Origin: Leptodontidium sp. MPI-SDFR-AT-0119
Lineage: Eukaryota; Ascomycota; Leotiomycetes; Helotiales; Leptodontidiaceae
Direction of reading: 5' to 3'
NCBI GenBank assembly: GCA_020726505.1
Contig: JAHLEZ010000005.1
Location: forward strand, 310,001 to 374,000
DNA length: 64,000 nucleotides
Position 1 is the first letter of the stretch. Each line of letters begins with the position of its first letter. The translations under genes and the position numbers were made by a program. Positions 13,129 through 24,255 of this stretch are shown one piece after another. The notes beneath the pieces were generated by a model. That model was not told where the DNA came from, searched no databases, and saw nothing but the letters and a program-made list of their open reading frames with translations.

Positions 13129-14418
13129 TCACATCTCAACATCAGAATCTTCATTATCAGAACTTTCCTCGTCGTCGTAAAATATTTCTTTATCAGAACT
13201 TTCAGTATCCCCTTCATAATTAGACTGTCCCGCCATACGCATCACCACCTCAGCACCGTAATCACTCCAATCCTCAATCTCATCCCTCGAGATACCTGGG
13301 TCGAAATAGCCGTGGGTCAACGTCTCAGCATTAGCTAACACGAACGGCCGATACGCTACCTCAATCTCCCTCATAACGGTATTGAGTTCATACTCAGACA
13401 TGAAGAGGAACTGGTTAGCGGCGCTAGTGAGGGGACTGTCGTCGTAGCTCTCGGTATAGTTGAGGGGGATGAGGGAGGCGAATAATGGTATCTTTAGACA
13501 ACCTTCGCAAGAGCAAGTCGAAGATTCCTTCCATACATCCCACACGTCGGTTTCGTAGTTCTCGTTGTCGGGAGCTTCAGGGGTGGTGGGCTCGTGGATA
13601 CGCATCTTGTCCATCTTGGTGACTTTCCAGAACCAGAAGAGCCGTATGAGCTGGTATGGAGGATGGACTTGAGATTTTTCAGCGAGGGAGCTGAAGAGAC
13701 CTCTGCGATGTGTGGTGGTGGGTTGAGGCGGGATAGCATGGCGTTGTTTGCGGGTTGTGTGAATGAAGGATAGTAGTCTGGAAATTTAAGACGGAAGATC
13801 TCTCTACAGCCAGCAAGTTCATCAGCGGTGGAACGTTTGCCGAAAAAGCCGGCATAATTCAGGTTCTCGCGCGAGCATAGAGTGTCGAACCAGTTCGCGA
13901 AACGGGACGGAATACCCGCCAGCCAGGGGGGAATCAGATGAGGGTGGTTGAGTCTGATTTCGAAATCAGCTTCACTGAGGCTCACGGTGTCAAACACCAT
14001 TAGCTCCCCGAGAAGATATGGCTTTTAGTCGCTCCACCTATCCATGCATCTGGCTTGCACTCAATCGCGCAAACGCATTCCTCGGAATGACTATCCCCTT
14101 CCTCACACTCATCATGGCCCATCCCGAACCAAACAGAGGATTCAAATACTCTTCTGAACTTCTCACTGAAGTCCACAAGTGCAAAGTTTGCTCTGATTGT
14201 GGAGAGTGATGAAGGACCTGTGCATACGAGCTGTACCTTCTGGGAAGAGCATGCTGTGAGTTGTGTTAGCTGAGAACTTACAACAAGTAGTAATACTCAG
14301 CATTTGGCCAGCCGGTAGACTTTCTCCACGCGTCTCTGATTACTTTTCTTCCGGTGCTAAGCCAAAGCGGTAGAGGGAAAGGTGTGTGCTGAATATCTTC
14401 AGGGAGGTTGTCTGCCAT
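13129..14418 (-). pseudogene. Disrupted gene of unknown function (frame breaks)
   Basis: Minus-strand coding-like sequence in several pieces that do not join in one frame. The 5' piece starts at 14418 (MADNLPED; an upstream ATG at 14493 is also possible) and reaches a GTAAGT near 14280. A second piece, starting KVQLVCTG, is acidic and Cys-rich (GHDECEEGD) and ends IFSGS-stop at about 14003. A third runs from MVFDTVSLSEADFEIRL at 14000. A fourth runs through PPYQLIRLFWFWKV to an acidic tail and a stop at 13129. The second and third pieces meet at a GGGG run (14006-14009, minus strand), and the third and fourth near an AAAAA run (13675-13679); one extra base in each run would restore a continuous frame. 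The splice between pieces one and two is unclear. Either the gene is decayed, the sequence has homopolymer errors, or I have missed introns. No family recognised. Confidence 0.4.
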
Positions 14419-14493
14419 GGTGGGCGGCGTGCTTTGAACGAAGTCTTTTATGGATGAAGCTATTTTAGTATAATGATTGAGTAGGGGAAACAA

Positions 14494-16055
14494 ATAACGA
14501 TGAGTGTGGATTGCAATGTTTGCAATTTGGCAGATGTGGTGGTGCTACTCCAAATCCAACTATCGCCAAAAACCGCCGAACCGCCGACCCCCGTCGCAAC
14601 TGCCTTTACGGGATGGAAAATTCTAATATCTGAAGGTGCTTTCAGTATAGAAGTGTCCAACAGAAGCTACCTTAAGAAGCTGCAGTCTGAGTCCCAGAAC
14701 TCAAATCTTCCATAACGACGAATCGGATTTCCTGTTCTCACTGAATCTCACACGTACATTGTTGCCCCTGATGTCCAAGCACTTCCGGCAGAGGAAAGAC
14801 TACCTAGACTTACTAACAGGTCCAAGACCAACATAAGATTACCTTCGCACTCCCATACATGGATATGAGTGAATAATTCCCGTGCAGGTCACTAAAGAAA
14901 CTTGCCTACCTGGCTAAGTCCAATCCCTGGAACCACACAGAAGTCGACAAAGCAAGGCAGAGTCTTAGCTTCGACAAAAATCATCAAGAACTCCACTAGA
15001 TTTCAGATTAAATTTCACACAAGCCATGTATGAGACTTATTAGAGATTGCTGGACCCAAGATTATCGTCTTGCATTTTGCGTTGGAAGCATGTTCCCGGC
15101 TGCGCGTTTGCTCGCGTAAAGTAAGAATGGCAAACACTTGAACTATTTGAAACGAATCATTGGTTCCGTCAATATTCTCATCTTCAAAAAAAGCAAAGGT
15201 CTAGTTTCTATTGGCTTAAATGTTTTGGGAGTGACCACTTGTCAAAAGGGTCATGGTACTGGCAAGTGAAGGCCGTAGGTAGGATGACCGAGGAGAGCAA
15301 CATCAGCTTGAATTTCTGAAGGGCTTTTCACAGCTATTCTAGGCTGTTTATCATATATACATTGTCTGAATTTAAGATGTTCTGTGAAACTTGTATGTAA
15401 AAGAAAAAAGGCCGAATTGTGTTCATCTGAACTCCATACACCCATTGTGATGGCGGGAGGGCAGTCATCTTCGTTTTTCCTCTACCGACTCAAAAGCCAA
15501 GCTTGTGCCAAATAACGGAAAGAAAATTATCATGACATTAATACTAGTTTCAAGGAATACGGTGTGCGGCATACAATAAGCTACGTACGTGAGTGAAGAC
15601 TAAGCATCCCATCCGGTTTCGGGTTGTGGGTGACTTACTGAGCGGCCGACATCGCTTGCGGCATGCAACAAAAAACCTGGGAAAGAACGCGGCTTATTAG
15701 GCATGATTCTAGATTTACAAGTGCGACGATATAATTGCGCGTGCCAATGATTAAAGACAGGAGGAGAAGGCGTGGTGATGTCTGGTAATCAAGATGTCCT
15801 AGACGGGTTTTGTGTGCTTAGGGTGTCTGCATGTTTACTTGGACGTGACGAGATCAGCGAGGGACATATGAGTGGAGAGAGAGACAGAACTCCGTGATTA
15901 ATGATGATTTATTCAAAGTTTCATCTGTGGGCTTCAAATAAACATATCGGCTCTGAACAATCGATTTATCTTCAACATCCTGATTCACATGTCCGCCTTC
16001 CAGTTATAAATACTTCCTCGAGAAGTTCATTCCTTTTGTGCTCAACAAATTTCCC
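14494..16055. other. Non-genic interval
   Basis: Only short open frames, none protein-like. It probably holds the promoter of the minus-strand disrupted gene and of the small plus-strand gene at 16056. Confidence 0.5.
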
Positions 16056-16390
16056 ATGCTCCAGCAACTATCTGCCTGTATATCTATCAATACACCTGGA
16101 AAATTCGAGTCCCAAAAACCGAGACAGCGTAAAGCGAGAAACCCGACTTTCGGAACACATCCAAAGAAGCGAATCCTCATCCTCAAAATATCAAGCCCAC
16201 GAGACCCATCAAAACGCCAGTGTGCCAACTGGCCCATCTGCGAGAACTTCTCCCTGGATGATGGAGGGAGATGTGAGAGTTGTAAAGTGTGTATATCTCT
16301 TTTATGACTGGGGGGCATCCTTGGAGTAAAAGCTCGTGGTTGAAGCTGACACTAATAACTCTATAGGTCAAAGGAGATGACACAATCTAA
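16056..16390 (+). CDS. Small four-cysteine protein, hypothetical (84 aa)
   Basis: Two exons, 16056-16286 and 16367-16390, encode 84 residues. The 80-nt intron has a GTGTGT donor, a CACTAATAAC branch region and a CTATAG acceptor. There is a basic middle (KPRQRKARN, HPKKR). The C-terminal Cys pattern is C56-X5-C62-X10-C73-X2-C76, which could bind zinc or form disulphides. No clear signal peptide is visible, so zinc binding in the cell is the more natural reading, but this is inference. The start is the first ATG in the frame; a further upstream exon cannot be excluded. I do not recognise the family. It sits alone between non-genic stretches. Confidence 0.45.
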
Positions 16391-16912
16391 TATGGAACGG
16401 AACTATTCGGGCTGCAGGCAGAAGTTGCAGAGAAGAATGAGAGCGTATGTGTCTGCCACAAAGGGATTGCATTGCAAGTTCGAGGTTGCTCGAGGAACCA
16501 ACAGCGAGAGGGGGTGTGGCAATGGGAGAAATGAAAGGGAATGAAATAGAATGGATCGATGCTCTGTCAAAACACACCAGTCTCACGCTGATATTGCCGT
16601 TACTTGAATTTCCGAAGTTGAGAACCTACTGGAGCATGTCTTCGACGCCTGACAGTATCTTGCACCCCCTCGAAGACCATCCCTACACTTATGCTAGTCC
16701 AAAATCTTGGCATTCACCAAGAACATAACCATCGGTAGAGGGATAAATGAGGCTCTGTTGTGGCTATCCTCTAAAGCAGATTCACAGCTATCTGCCATCA
16801 GCCTTGCGGTCAGAATAAGTACCCTGCCTCCCCCTTCTCTCATCTCTCCCTTCGATATGTAAACCAATTCGACGCAACCACGACGGAAGTAAGATTTCCA
16901 ATTAAGAACACG
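16391..16912. other. Intergenic spacer and promoter
   Basis: No supported gene. It separates the small four-Cys gene from the secreted Cys protein gene, whose promoter it must contain. Confidence 0.5.
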
Positions 16913-17737
16913 ATGAAGTCTCTCAGAATGCTCTTCTTCATTCTCGCCTTCCTCGCTACCCTCGTCACAACCGCCCAAGCCACCGCGCTCTTCAAGCCTG
17001 TAGCTCGTATCGTCTCCTCAGTCGCGCCAGTCCCAACTGTTGCATTCGGAGGTCCAACTCCAGAGATGGCTGCTTGTTTAAGTAAGTAGCTGCCCATGAT
17101 AGTCCATTTCCAACTTTCCTTCCTCCTTGTTGGGAGATTAGGACTACCCAGCCAGAAATAGATATTGACATGTATCATCAAACAGAGAAGACGGAATGCA
17201 ACAACGCTGCCCTGATCTACCACTACTGCGCCGAAGGTCTCCTAGGCTCGAAGTTTAACAACTGGATGATGAACCCGAATAGAAACAACACTGCAGCCTT
17301 TGAATGTCTCTGCAGTACCTACCACGACATGTATGTCCTCGTTCATCTCTCATCCACTTCCCTATCGAACTCGCCTTCCTTCCACCTTCCTCCCCTCTCT
17401 CGCACAGACTAACCACCATCCACAAAGCTGGCGTTCCTCCCTCCAACGCTGCATCCCCTACCTGGCCACCTCTCTCGCCAACCATCCAGACAAGATATCC
17501 CCACCAGCGCTCAACCCATCTTTCCTCCCGGAACAAGTTCTCCTGAACCTGGACTCCTTCTGCTTGAACAAGCATTCGAAGGCTCGTAGTCTGCAGGTTA
17601 TTATGAGTGCTGGGAATGGGATCACGAATCGTTTCCATAGTCCCGTTTTGTTGGATAATGTAAATGTTGCGAGGGGACCTGTGACGGATTTCTTTTGGGG
17701 TGGGGGAGAGGTTGGGGAGGTGGGTGAGGGTGTTTGA
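16913..17737 (+). CDS. Small secreted Cys-containing protein, hypothetical (207 aa)
   Basis: Three exons: 16913-17081, 17186-17330 and 17428-17737, giving 207 residues. Introns are GTAAGT...AAACAG and GTATGT...ACAAAG; the second uses an unusual AAAG acceptor but has an ACTAAC branch site 18 nt upstream and is the choice that keeps the frame. A strong signal peptide occupies residues 1 to about 23 (hydrophobic core FFILAFLATLVTT, Ala-X-Ala end). The remainder has seven Cys (about 55, 61, 71, 97, 99, 113, 150) and an NNT glycosylation sequon. The C-terminus is Gly/Glu/Val-rich. No family recognised. Length, secretion and Cys content resemble fungal secreted effector-like or cell-surface proteins, but that is inference only. 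Confidence 0.65.
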
Positions 17738-18502
17738 GGAGTCTGAGATGATGATGGGAATGGGGAGGTGATAGGCGTTGATGTTTTGTCTTTCAGGATA
17801 AAGAGACTGCGATGGATTTTTTTAATGGGTGGTTTGTTATTATGGATTTGGACTTAGACGAAGGGCAGATAGCAGGTTTTCATCACTCCAGACTCGGCTT
17901 TTGAGGAGGAGATAGAGGTGTAATTTCTGCTGATAGCAAATACACTCGCATTTTCCTTTTGATGATGGATTCATGACATGGCTGGGTGCGAATGAGAAGC
18001 AGAAGCTACATGATGATTGCAGAGAAAATGGCAAAAGAAGCTTGCTACTTTGTTGACATTGCTCGTCGACAGGTGGGGGTGAATCTTTGTATGTCGGCAA
18101 TGCATTTAAAGCTGGTGTAAAGAGAGGAATGACAGAACGCGAAGGTGAACTCGAGCCTCGCAAAATAAATAACTTGCATTAACCAAAGTCGAAATATGAT
18201 AGCTCACCAACTAGCTCTTCGTCCATGAAGCAAACAGCCCCGCCACCAGCGACGAAGGCAAATCATGATATCTCGCTTATCTCAGCCTCCGCAAACACCT
18301 GTGAATAGGAAAGGAGAGGCTAGCGTGAATTTCAAGCAAGCAATCAACCCCATCAGATCGAGTATCCTCGACTCTTTCTCTCTGAACTAATTCACGCTCC
18401 GAGTTCCGAACATAAATTCTACAGCGTCGACCACCCTAGAAAATTCGTGCGTGATTTCGAATACCCATCCACCACTTTGTACCAACCAACACCACAGAGG
18501 CA
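17738..18502. other. Intergenic spacer
   Basis: 3' UTR of the secreted protein gene and promoter of the acidic protein gene. No other feature seen. Confidence 0.5.
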
Positions 18503-19937
18503 ATGCAAGAAGAAGCCGAACAACCAGGCGAATCTCTCTCTAGTCCGAACATTAAACCTGAGAGTAAACACGTGCGCGTTGAAAGTGAGAGTGACGACAG
18601 CCTTGTCGTGAGCAGCATCCCGATCTTCGTCATGGAGGATAACTCAACGGATGAGGACGAATTTTCTAGCCAGGAGTTTGGTGGAGGATGCCTCTTGAGC
18701 GAGTCTGCCAGAATGGACATCACGGAATGGATATCTAGGAATGATGATCGCGAGGAGACGCCAAGAGCAGCTGATTTCGCGGCGGATGCTGATGACACTG
18801 TCGTGTTTGAGAGCTCGCCCCGAGATGGAGACGCCGCGAAAGATGGTGATCAGAATGGCGGCGAAGGTGGCATCACTGGAACGGCAAAGAACTTGAACGG
18901 ATATGCTGATGGCTTCATTCTCGAAGATCCGTATGCCGACGAGGAGGCCACGGACGGCTATGAACCCCTCCCTGGACCATTCGGCGAGATGATCCACTAC
19001 AGCAAGAGCGACAGATCGATCAGCGACAGCGGTTCCCATCAACCGGCCGAAAAGGCTATCGATATGAATGGAGAGTCAAACGACGACAGGAGGTCCAATG
19101 TCTCGACTAGCGCCCAAGAAGAGGATCTTGCCTCACAATTCGACGCAGTCGACGAGTTCTGGATGGAGAGTCTCCTCAACCTTCCTTGGGTCAACTCGGG
19201 CATGACAATGATCTTCGATGCGGAGACCAAGCGAATGGTGCCCATGCCGAGAAGAAGAATCGAGAGAAAGAAAGCCGTGATTGATCTGTACTCCTTCATC
19301 ATCAAAGGTGTCTGGCTTGTTCAAATGGCTGCTGTTGGAGATTGGATCGAGAAAACCATTCCTATTGAGCTTTGGTTTGATGTTTTCACCGAGAAGGAGA
19401 GCGAGGATCTGCAGCATGCAACGCGGGCGAGGATATATTACGATATCATTACACGAGCTATTACAGTTACTGAGGAGTGGCGCTTGAGAAGTGGGTTTCC
19501 AAAGGTTCCAGAGACTGTTCAGGAGCTGGTTGACGCCACGCAGAATGCGAGAGCCCGATATGACATGAAGGTTAAGATTCTCACGGAAGCGTCCAAAAAG
19601 AGTGTTGATCGATGGATCAAATACGTGTTTCAGGGTATCATGGAGGCAGAGAACCTTGACAAGATGTTGGGGCATGATCTGCCAGTGATCAGACAGCGTG
19701 TTATATCGAAGTTGATGCATGCGACCGAGTTTCCATTTCAAGATTGCTGGACGGTACGTGCCTGACTATCCGACTTCGACTCTTATTGAAGGGGAAACAT
19801 GCGTTGTGGACTTCGCTGACGTTTTGCAGGTCACCAGATCACTGGAGGTGCCGTTGGCCAACCGGCGGAAGATAGAGAATGTCATCGAGGAGCAGCTGAA
19901 CGGGCTTTTCCAAAACCTGAACATCCACGATGAATAG
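18503..19937 (+). CDS. Acidic protein of unknown function (452 aa)
   Basis: Two exons, 18503-19753 and 19830-19937, joined by a 76-nt GTACGT...TTGCAG intron in phase 0. The N-terminal 200 residues are acidic and Ser-rich, probably disordered, with clusters such as ESESDDS and ADADDTV. The C-terminal half (from about FWMESLLNLPW) is a mostly helical, mixed-charge domain with Trp and aromatic residues, ending EEQLNGLFQNLNIHDE. No signal peptide or membrane segment. I do not recognise a family. It reads like a lineage-specific fungal protein; the coding status is well supported by length, composition and the clean splice. Confidence 0.75.
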
Positions 19938-20319
19938 AATCACCGGGACTCGGGCTAGTTGTGTTCAACTTGTGTCCCATGTTTTTGATGCGTAGGGGCG
20001 CGATGATATTCTCTCTCTGTCTCAGTTGAAAGTCTCTTAAAAATGGTTTGCTCATGGTAATCGGGGTTTTGCGTGCTGTCGTTGCCCCAGAGATTGCATG
20101 GAAAATATACCATTGAGCATTGTGGATTTCGAGTCAGACGGTTGGCAGTATTCACTGCTTATCTTCAAGAAATTCAAGAACTTCAAGTGATCGAGCCCCT
20201 TCAAGATATCCGTCCACATGGGAATATCCTTTCCTGGTGATGAGGCCTGCAAACTTGTTGCTCCGTATTCACGAAATGGCTGGAGCGATTGTCAAGGAAA
20301 CAAGCCCAGCTCAGGAAGA
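19938..20319. other. Convergent 3' spacer
   Basis: 382 nt between the convergent acidic protein gene and the Zn2Cys6 gene. Nothing beyond 3' UTR sequence is expected or seen. Confidence 0.5.
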
Positions 20320-21594
20320 TCATTTAAGAATCAACCCCACAACCTCCTCATCGCTGCTCATCATCATTGCCTTGATAGGAATCTCAACGTATGGTAGCCA
20401 CCTCCTGTCCAACAGGCTGATAAGGGTCCCAAACTCTTGCTGTGCAATCCCATCCACCCACCATAAATCTCTCACGAGCCGCATGAAGACCATGTAGAAA
20501 GCCAAGATGACTAGAACTCTAGGTCTTTTGGCCTGTGCCGCAGCCGCAAAATCGTGTTGTATGTACGATGGCCAGGTGACAACTCTGATCGACAGGGCAG
20601 GACCAATTCCAGTTTCACGCAGTTGTCCATAAAGAAGCCCCAAAGCATCAAGGGCTTTGCAATAACATTGCAGCATTGCAAAGTCAAGATCGTCTGGTTC
20701 AACTTCCCGGACCATGTTCATGAGAACTTTCGGAATGACAGGTGACTCTTTCAGAGGTACAAGTTCTCGGCGGAAAATAGGGGACACGCTTAAAGACATG
20801 ATGTCCTCGTAGGTTTTCAAATTGATGACGGTGCTCAACCCTCGATACAAGATCAGCCAGTTGACGGCGATGAGTTCTCCATCACCCATTGCATAGTCCT
20901 TTGAGCAGAGAAGAACTAGCAAAAGGGAGGTGATGAGGGCAGCCTCGTACTTCCGAGTTCCCCATTTGAGATTAGATAGTGCATTCCGAAAGCTACTCAA
21001 GGCTCTAGCACGGTATATGGCCGTTTGTCTTTGAGCTTGTTGCGGGTCTGGGAGTAGCTGCTGGGCATGGCATGAGGCGATTCCAAGCATACAATCTTGG
21101 AGAAAGTCAAACTCGAAGGCGAGACTTGGTACTTCCATTTGTAAAACGCCATCCGCCCAGTTTCCAACAGCTAGAGTATTCCAGGTGGAAGTGGACCAGT
21201 GGTGCATATATCGGAGATCGGTAGGAGATAGAAATCCTATGGATGAAAAGACAGCTGGTGGTGATGGACTTCTGACCAGGGCCATTTCCCAAGAACGATC
21301 AATGTTTTCAACATCTTCGTTGAAGTCGAACAGTAAATCATCGCTCAAGAGATCTGTTCGGGACTGGGGGTGTGATGGTGTTGATAATGACTTGGTCGGC
21401 TTTGTGATGTAGATGCAAACGAGATCTCTCTTTTCACAATATGCACATTTTGGCTTCGCCTCATCGCACTGGAACTGGTGAGCTGATGTCTCTCACTTGG
21501 GAGATTCTCCTACCTTGACTTTTCTCGATTTACATGTTCCACAGCCTCCTCGGCTCTTCTTGTGAGGTCTCTTTGGGATGAAGTCGGCCGACAT
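20320..21594 (-). CDS. Zn(II)2Cys6 fungal transcription factor
   Basis: Two exons on the minus strand, 21514-21594 and 20320-21468, giving 409 residues. The 45-nt intron (GTAGGA...TTCCAG) falls inside the zinc cluster; an alternative acceptor 6 nt upstream would insert two residues and spoil the spacing. Spliced this way the cluster is canonical: C18-X2-C21-X6-C28-X6-C35-X2-C38-X6-C45, with the typical SRKVKCDEAKPKC core preceded by a basic PHKKSRGG. The rest (from about 75 on) is the usual helical fungal-specific regulatory region, with repeated Leu-rich helices and no DNA-binding motif. These proteins bind DNA as GAL4-type binuclear clusters, but the target cannot be predicted. The promoter is shared with ORC5. 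Confidence 0.9.
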
Positions 21595-22074
21595 GGTTCC
21601 CGGAAGCCCGTTTGAGTCGCGCTGTCGAGTCTCTCAAAGGCTGACGATAATAGTGGACACAGAAATAGTACCAGAAGAGCAAAAAGAAGACTATTATATA
21701 TTTGAGACGTAGAATCTGGTATCGGCCGAGAAGTGATTATTAACTCGACGCGTGATACTGAGATTGGATTTTGGCTGGGGTTCTCATGGGATATTTGCGA
21801 ATTGAAACTTGGTGAAGAAAGAATATAGTACCTAAGGAAGTGTCGAAAGCTACGAGGTCGAAAAGACTTCCAAATACCGATAGTTGAAGAGTTGATGAAA
21901 GAAAACAAAGACTACGTAATCGAGTCGCTACATAATCGGAAGCCTAGTCCATTATGCATAAATGCCTCAAATGTAAGGTTCATATCGCGTCTCCCAAGAT
22001 TATTGAACGCGAAGACCTCAACTCCAAGACCCCGATATCCCGACATCTTAGAAGGTATTGTACGACTAATAGCA
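21595..22074. promoter_or_regulatory. Divergent promoter between Zn2Cys6 gene and ORC5
   Basis: 480 nt separate the two opposite start codons, so both promoters must lie here. No individual site could be assigned with confidence. Confidence 0.55.
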
Positions 22075-23637
22075 ATGGCCTCGTTGTTCTCTCTTCCGAA
22101 CGAGGTAATGCTCTCAACGATTTCTGCGCGGTTTCCAGCCCGACACCAGCAGATTCGCACTCTTGCGACCCTTATTTCAGTAAGTATATCTTCATCCCAT
22201 TCAGCAGGCTCTCGACTCTAACTCTATCCGCAGATTCGAGGAGCAGGAAGCAGAAACATAGTTCTCCACGGTCTCGAAGCAACTGGCAAAAGCGCTATCA
22301 CGAAGAACCTCCTTGAAGAACTCTCGAACTCCTCAACCAAAGGCCAAACGAATGGCACAACGCATCATGATAACTTACGATTCGCGACCGTGAAGAGTGC
22401 GGAATGTATTAGTGGAAGACATCTGCTTGAGCAGACTGTGGGGGCTGTAGCTAAGGCCGTGGAGTGGAAGGACAATGTTGGGCGCTGCGAAAATCTAGCA
22501 CAGCTGGCTGTTGAGCTTGGGAAGCTGGTGGATAACTGGACTGTGTCTGCGGAGGAAGATGAACAGCGGAAGTTCGTGTTGGTGTTTGATGGAATAGATC
22601 GTCAACGAGATGCGCCTCCAACCTTGCTTCAAGCTCTTGCTAGATTGGGAGAGATTGTCAGTTTCTATCTTTACGTCCGCTTTCCGTCTGTTACTGACTA
22701 ACATTACTAGATCCCAAACCTCACATCAATCTTCATCGTCACCTCTCCTCGCCCAAACTTCCTCCATATCCCAGGCGTCCCGCACATCTCCTTCTCGGCC
22801 TACACCAAGCCCGAACTCCTCCAAATCCTAGCTCTCACAACACCCACGCCCGAACTCCCAAAAGAGACAAAAGAGGTCTGGTCTAGGTACTGCTCGGCTG
22901 TTTGGGACTCCTTATCAAAACATTCTGGACGAGACATCCTGTCCTTTCGCTCCGTATGTCTCCGTTTATGGCCGCGGTTCATCAAGCCCATCCTGGATGG
23001 CTCCTTGAACCCCTCACCCTTCTCACGGCTCTTGTTGGCGAACCGGTCGCTCTTCCAGACCGATTCTGCTCTAGTCCATAACATCGTATCCGATACTAGC
23101 ACACCAACAGCGATACCAACACAATCCAGCTCTAACACCGCAAAATATACCGGTATTGGCGCTCAACTCCCCTATTTCTCGCGCCTCCTCCTCGTAGCCG
23201 CCTATCTCGCATCTTTTAACCCTCCAAAAACCGACGTAACATTATTCATGAAAGCAGCTGCCTCAAAGCGTCGCAAGAAGGGTGGCGGGACAGCACTCAC
23301 GAAAGGGCGACCCGGTGTCACAAAACACAGGAAGATAGCGCGGAAGCTTCTGGGGCCGCAGGCGTTTGTACTGGAGAGGATGTTGGCAATATTCCATGCT
23401 ATCAAAGAGGATGCCGATGCGAGGGGAAGGGGAAAGAATAGGGTTGAGGGTGCAGCTGATGTGCAGATGGCGGTTGCTACTTTAGCGAGTTTGAGGCTGT
23501 TGGTTAGAATGGGAAGTGTAAATTCAATGGATGTGTTGGATGCTGGGACGAAGTACAGGGTTGCGGTGGGTTGGGAAGTGGTTAGGGGGATTGCGAGGAG
23601 TGTTGGGGTTGAAGCGGAAGATTATTTGGCTGACTAG
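22075..23637 (+). CDS. ORC5: Origin recognition complex subunit 5
   Basis: Three exons: 22075-22179, 22234-22656 and 22711-23637, giving 484 residues. Introns are GTAAGT...CCGCAG (54 nt) and GTCAGT...TACTAG (54 nt, with a GACTAAC branch site). An AAA+ ATPase fold is visible: Walker A GLEATGKS at about 48-55 and Walker B FVLVFDGID near 150. The C-terminal third has the Orc5 pattern, including LPYFSRLLLVAAYLASFNPP followed by the basic KRRKK segment, then GPQAFVLERMLAIFHAI. Orc5 is part of the six-subunit complex that marks replication origins and loads Mcm2-7 in the nucleus. Length is close to the family's usual size (about 480 in yeasts). Confidence 0.93.
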
Positions 23638-23775
23638 GGAATTTTACTGTCATGTTTGCAGACTCACGCGGAGAACATGAGAGCAAACCTATATCATTAT
23701 ATCACATATAATGCTTTCACTGAACTTGGTCTGAATATAAGGGTCCTGTTCTTTTTCACCGACGTTTTCAAGCAT

Positions 23776-23798
23776 CCCCCCCCCCCCCCCCCCCCCCC
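23776..23798. repeat. Poly-C homopolymer (23 C)
   Basis: Uninterrupted run of C about 140 nt downstream of the ORC5 stop. Homopolymers of this length are prone to length error in sequencing and assembly. Confidence 0.9.
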
Positions 23799-24146
23799 AC
23801 TATATTCTAGCGAGATACAGCAGCATAATGTCAGCACTTGTCAAGAGGCATGCCACCTCCTCTGTTAATGAGCACCCAAATAAATCTCAAAGTAGCGCAA
23901 AGGAGTAAGCAAGAGTAGACATACAAATAAACTTTACCGAGCTCCTTGCTACCCCTTTCTACCTTCCTTACTTAGCGAGTCACGAGCGAGAAATTCAAGG
24001 TTCAAAGGTCAAATCTTGGCCGAAGCTAGATGGCGATCTTCAAGAAAATACGAGGAGATGTGGAGAAAGATAGGAAGCTGCCAAGGATCGTATTGATTGC
24101 AGTCTCCGAAGAATAGCAGGGCAGGGCCTTGGAATTTCTTTCGTGT

Positions 24147-24162
24147 CTATATATTGACGTCA
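24147..24162 (+). promoter_or_regulatory. TATA-like element with perfect CRE (TGACGTCA)
   Basis: CTATATAT at 24147-24154 is followed directly by the palindrome TGACGTCA (24155-24162), 93 nt upstream of the protease start codon. TGACGTCA is the known binding site of ATF/CREB-type bZIP factors, including fungal Atf1/AtfA. Stress-linked control is inferred from the site alone. Confidence 0.4.
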
Positions 24163-24255
24163 ATGTCGCTGTGTTGCGCAAAGGTTCGTTGAGAGTCCTC
24201 GCCAAATATTCGGTTTGTTTGTTTTGCCACATCCAAACGCACCAATCACTACAAT

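Larger units (their letters stand above)
23638..24255. other. Intergenic spacer with poly-C tract
   Basis: 3' UTR of ORC5 and promoter of the M43 protease. It contains a 23-base C homopolymer and a TATA/CRE-like site, listed separately. Confidence 0.5.

Noticed and set aside
21468..21474. Acceptor six bases upstream in the Zn2Cys6 gene (adding Phe-Gln)
   Set aside because: It would change the conserved C-X6-C spacing of the zinc cluster; the TTCCAG acceptor gives the canonical KVKCDE.
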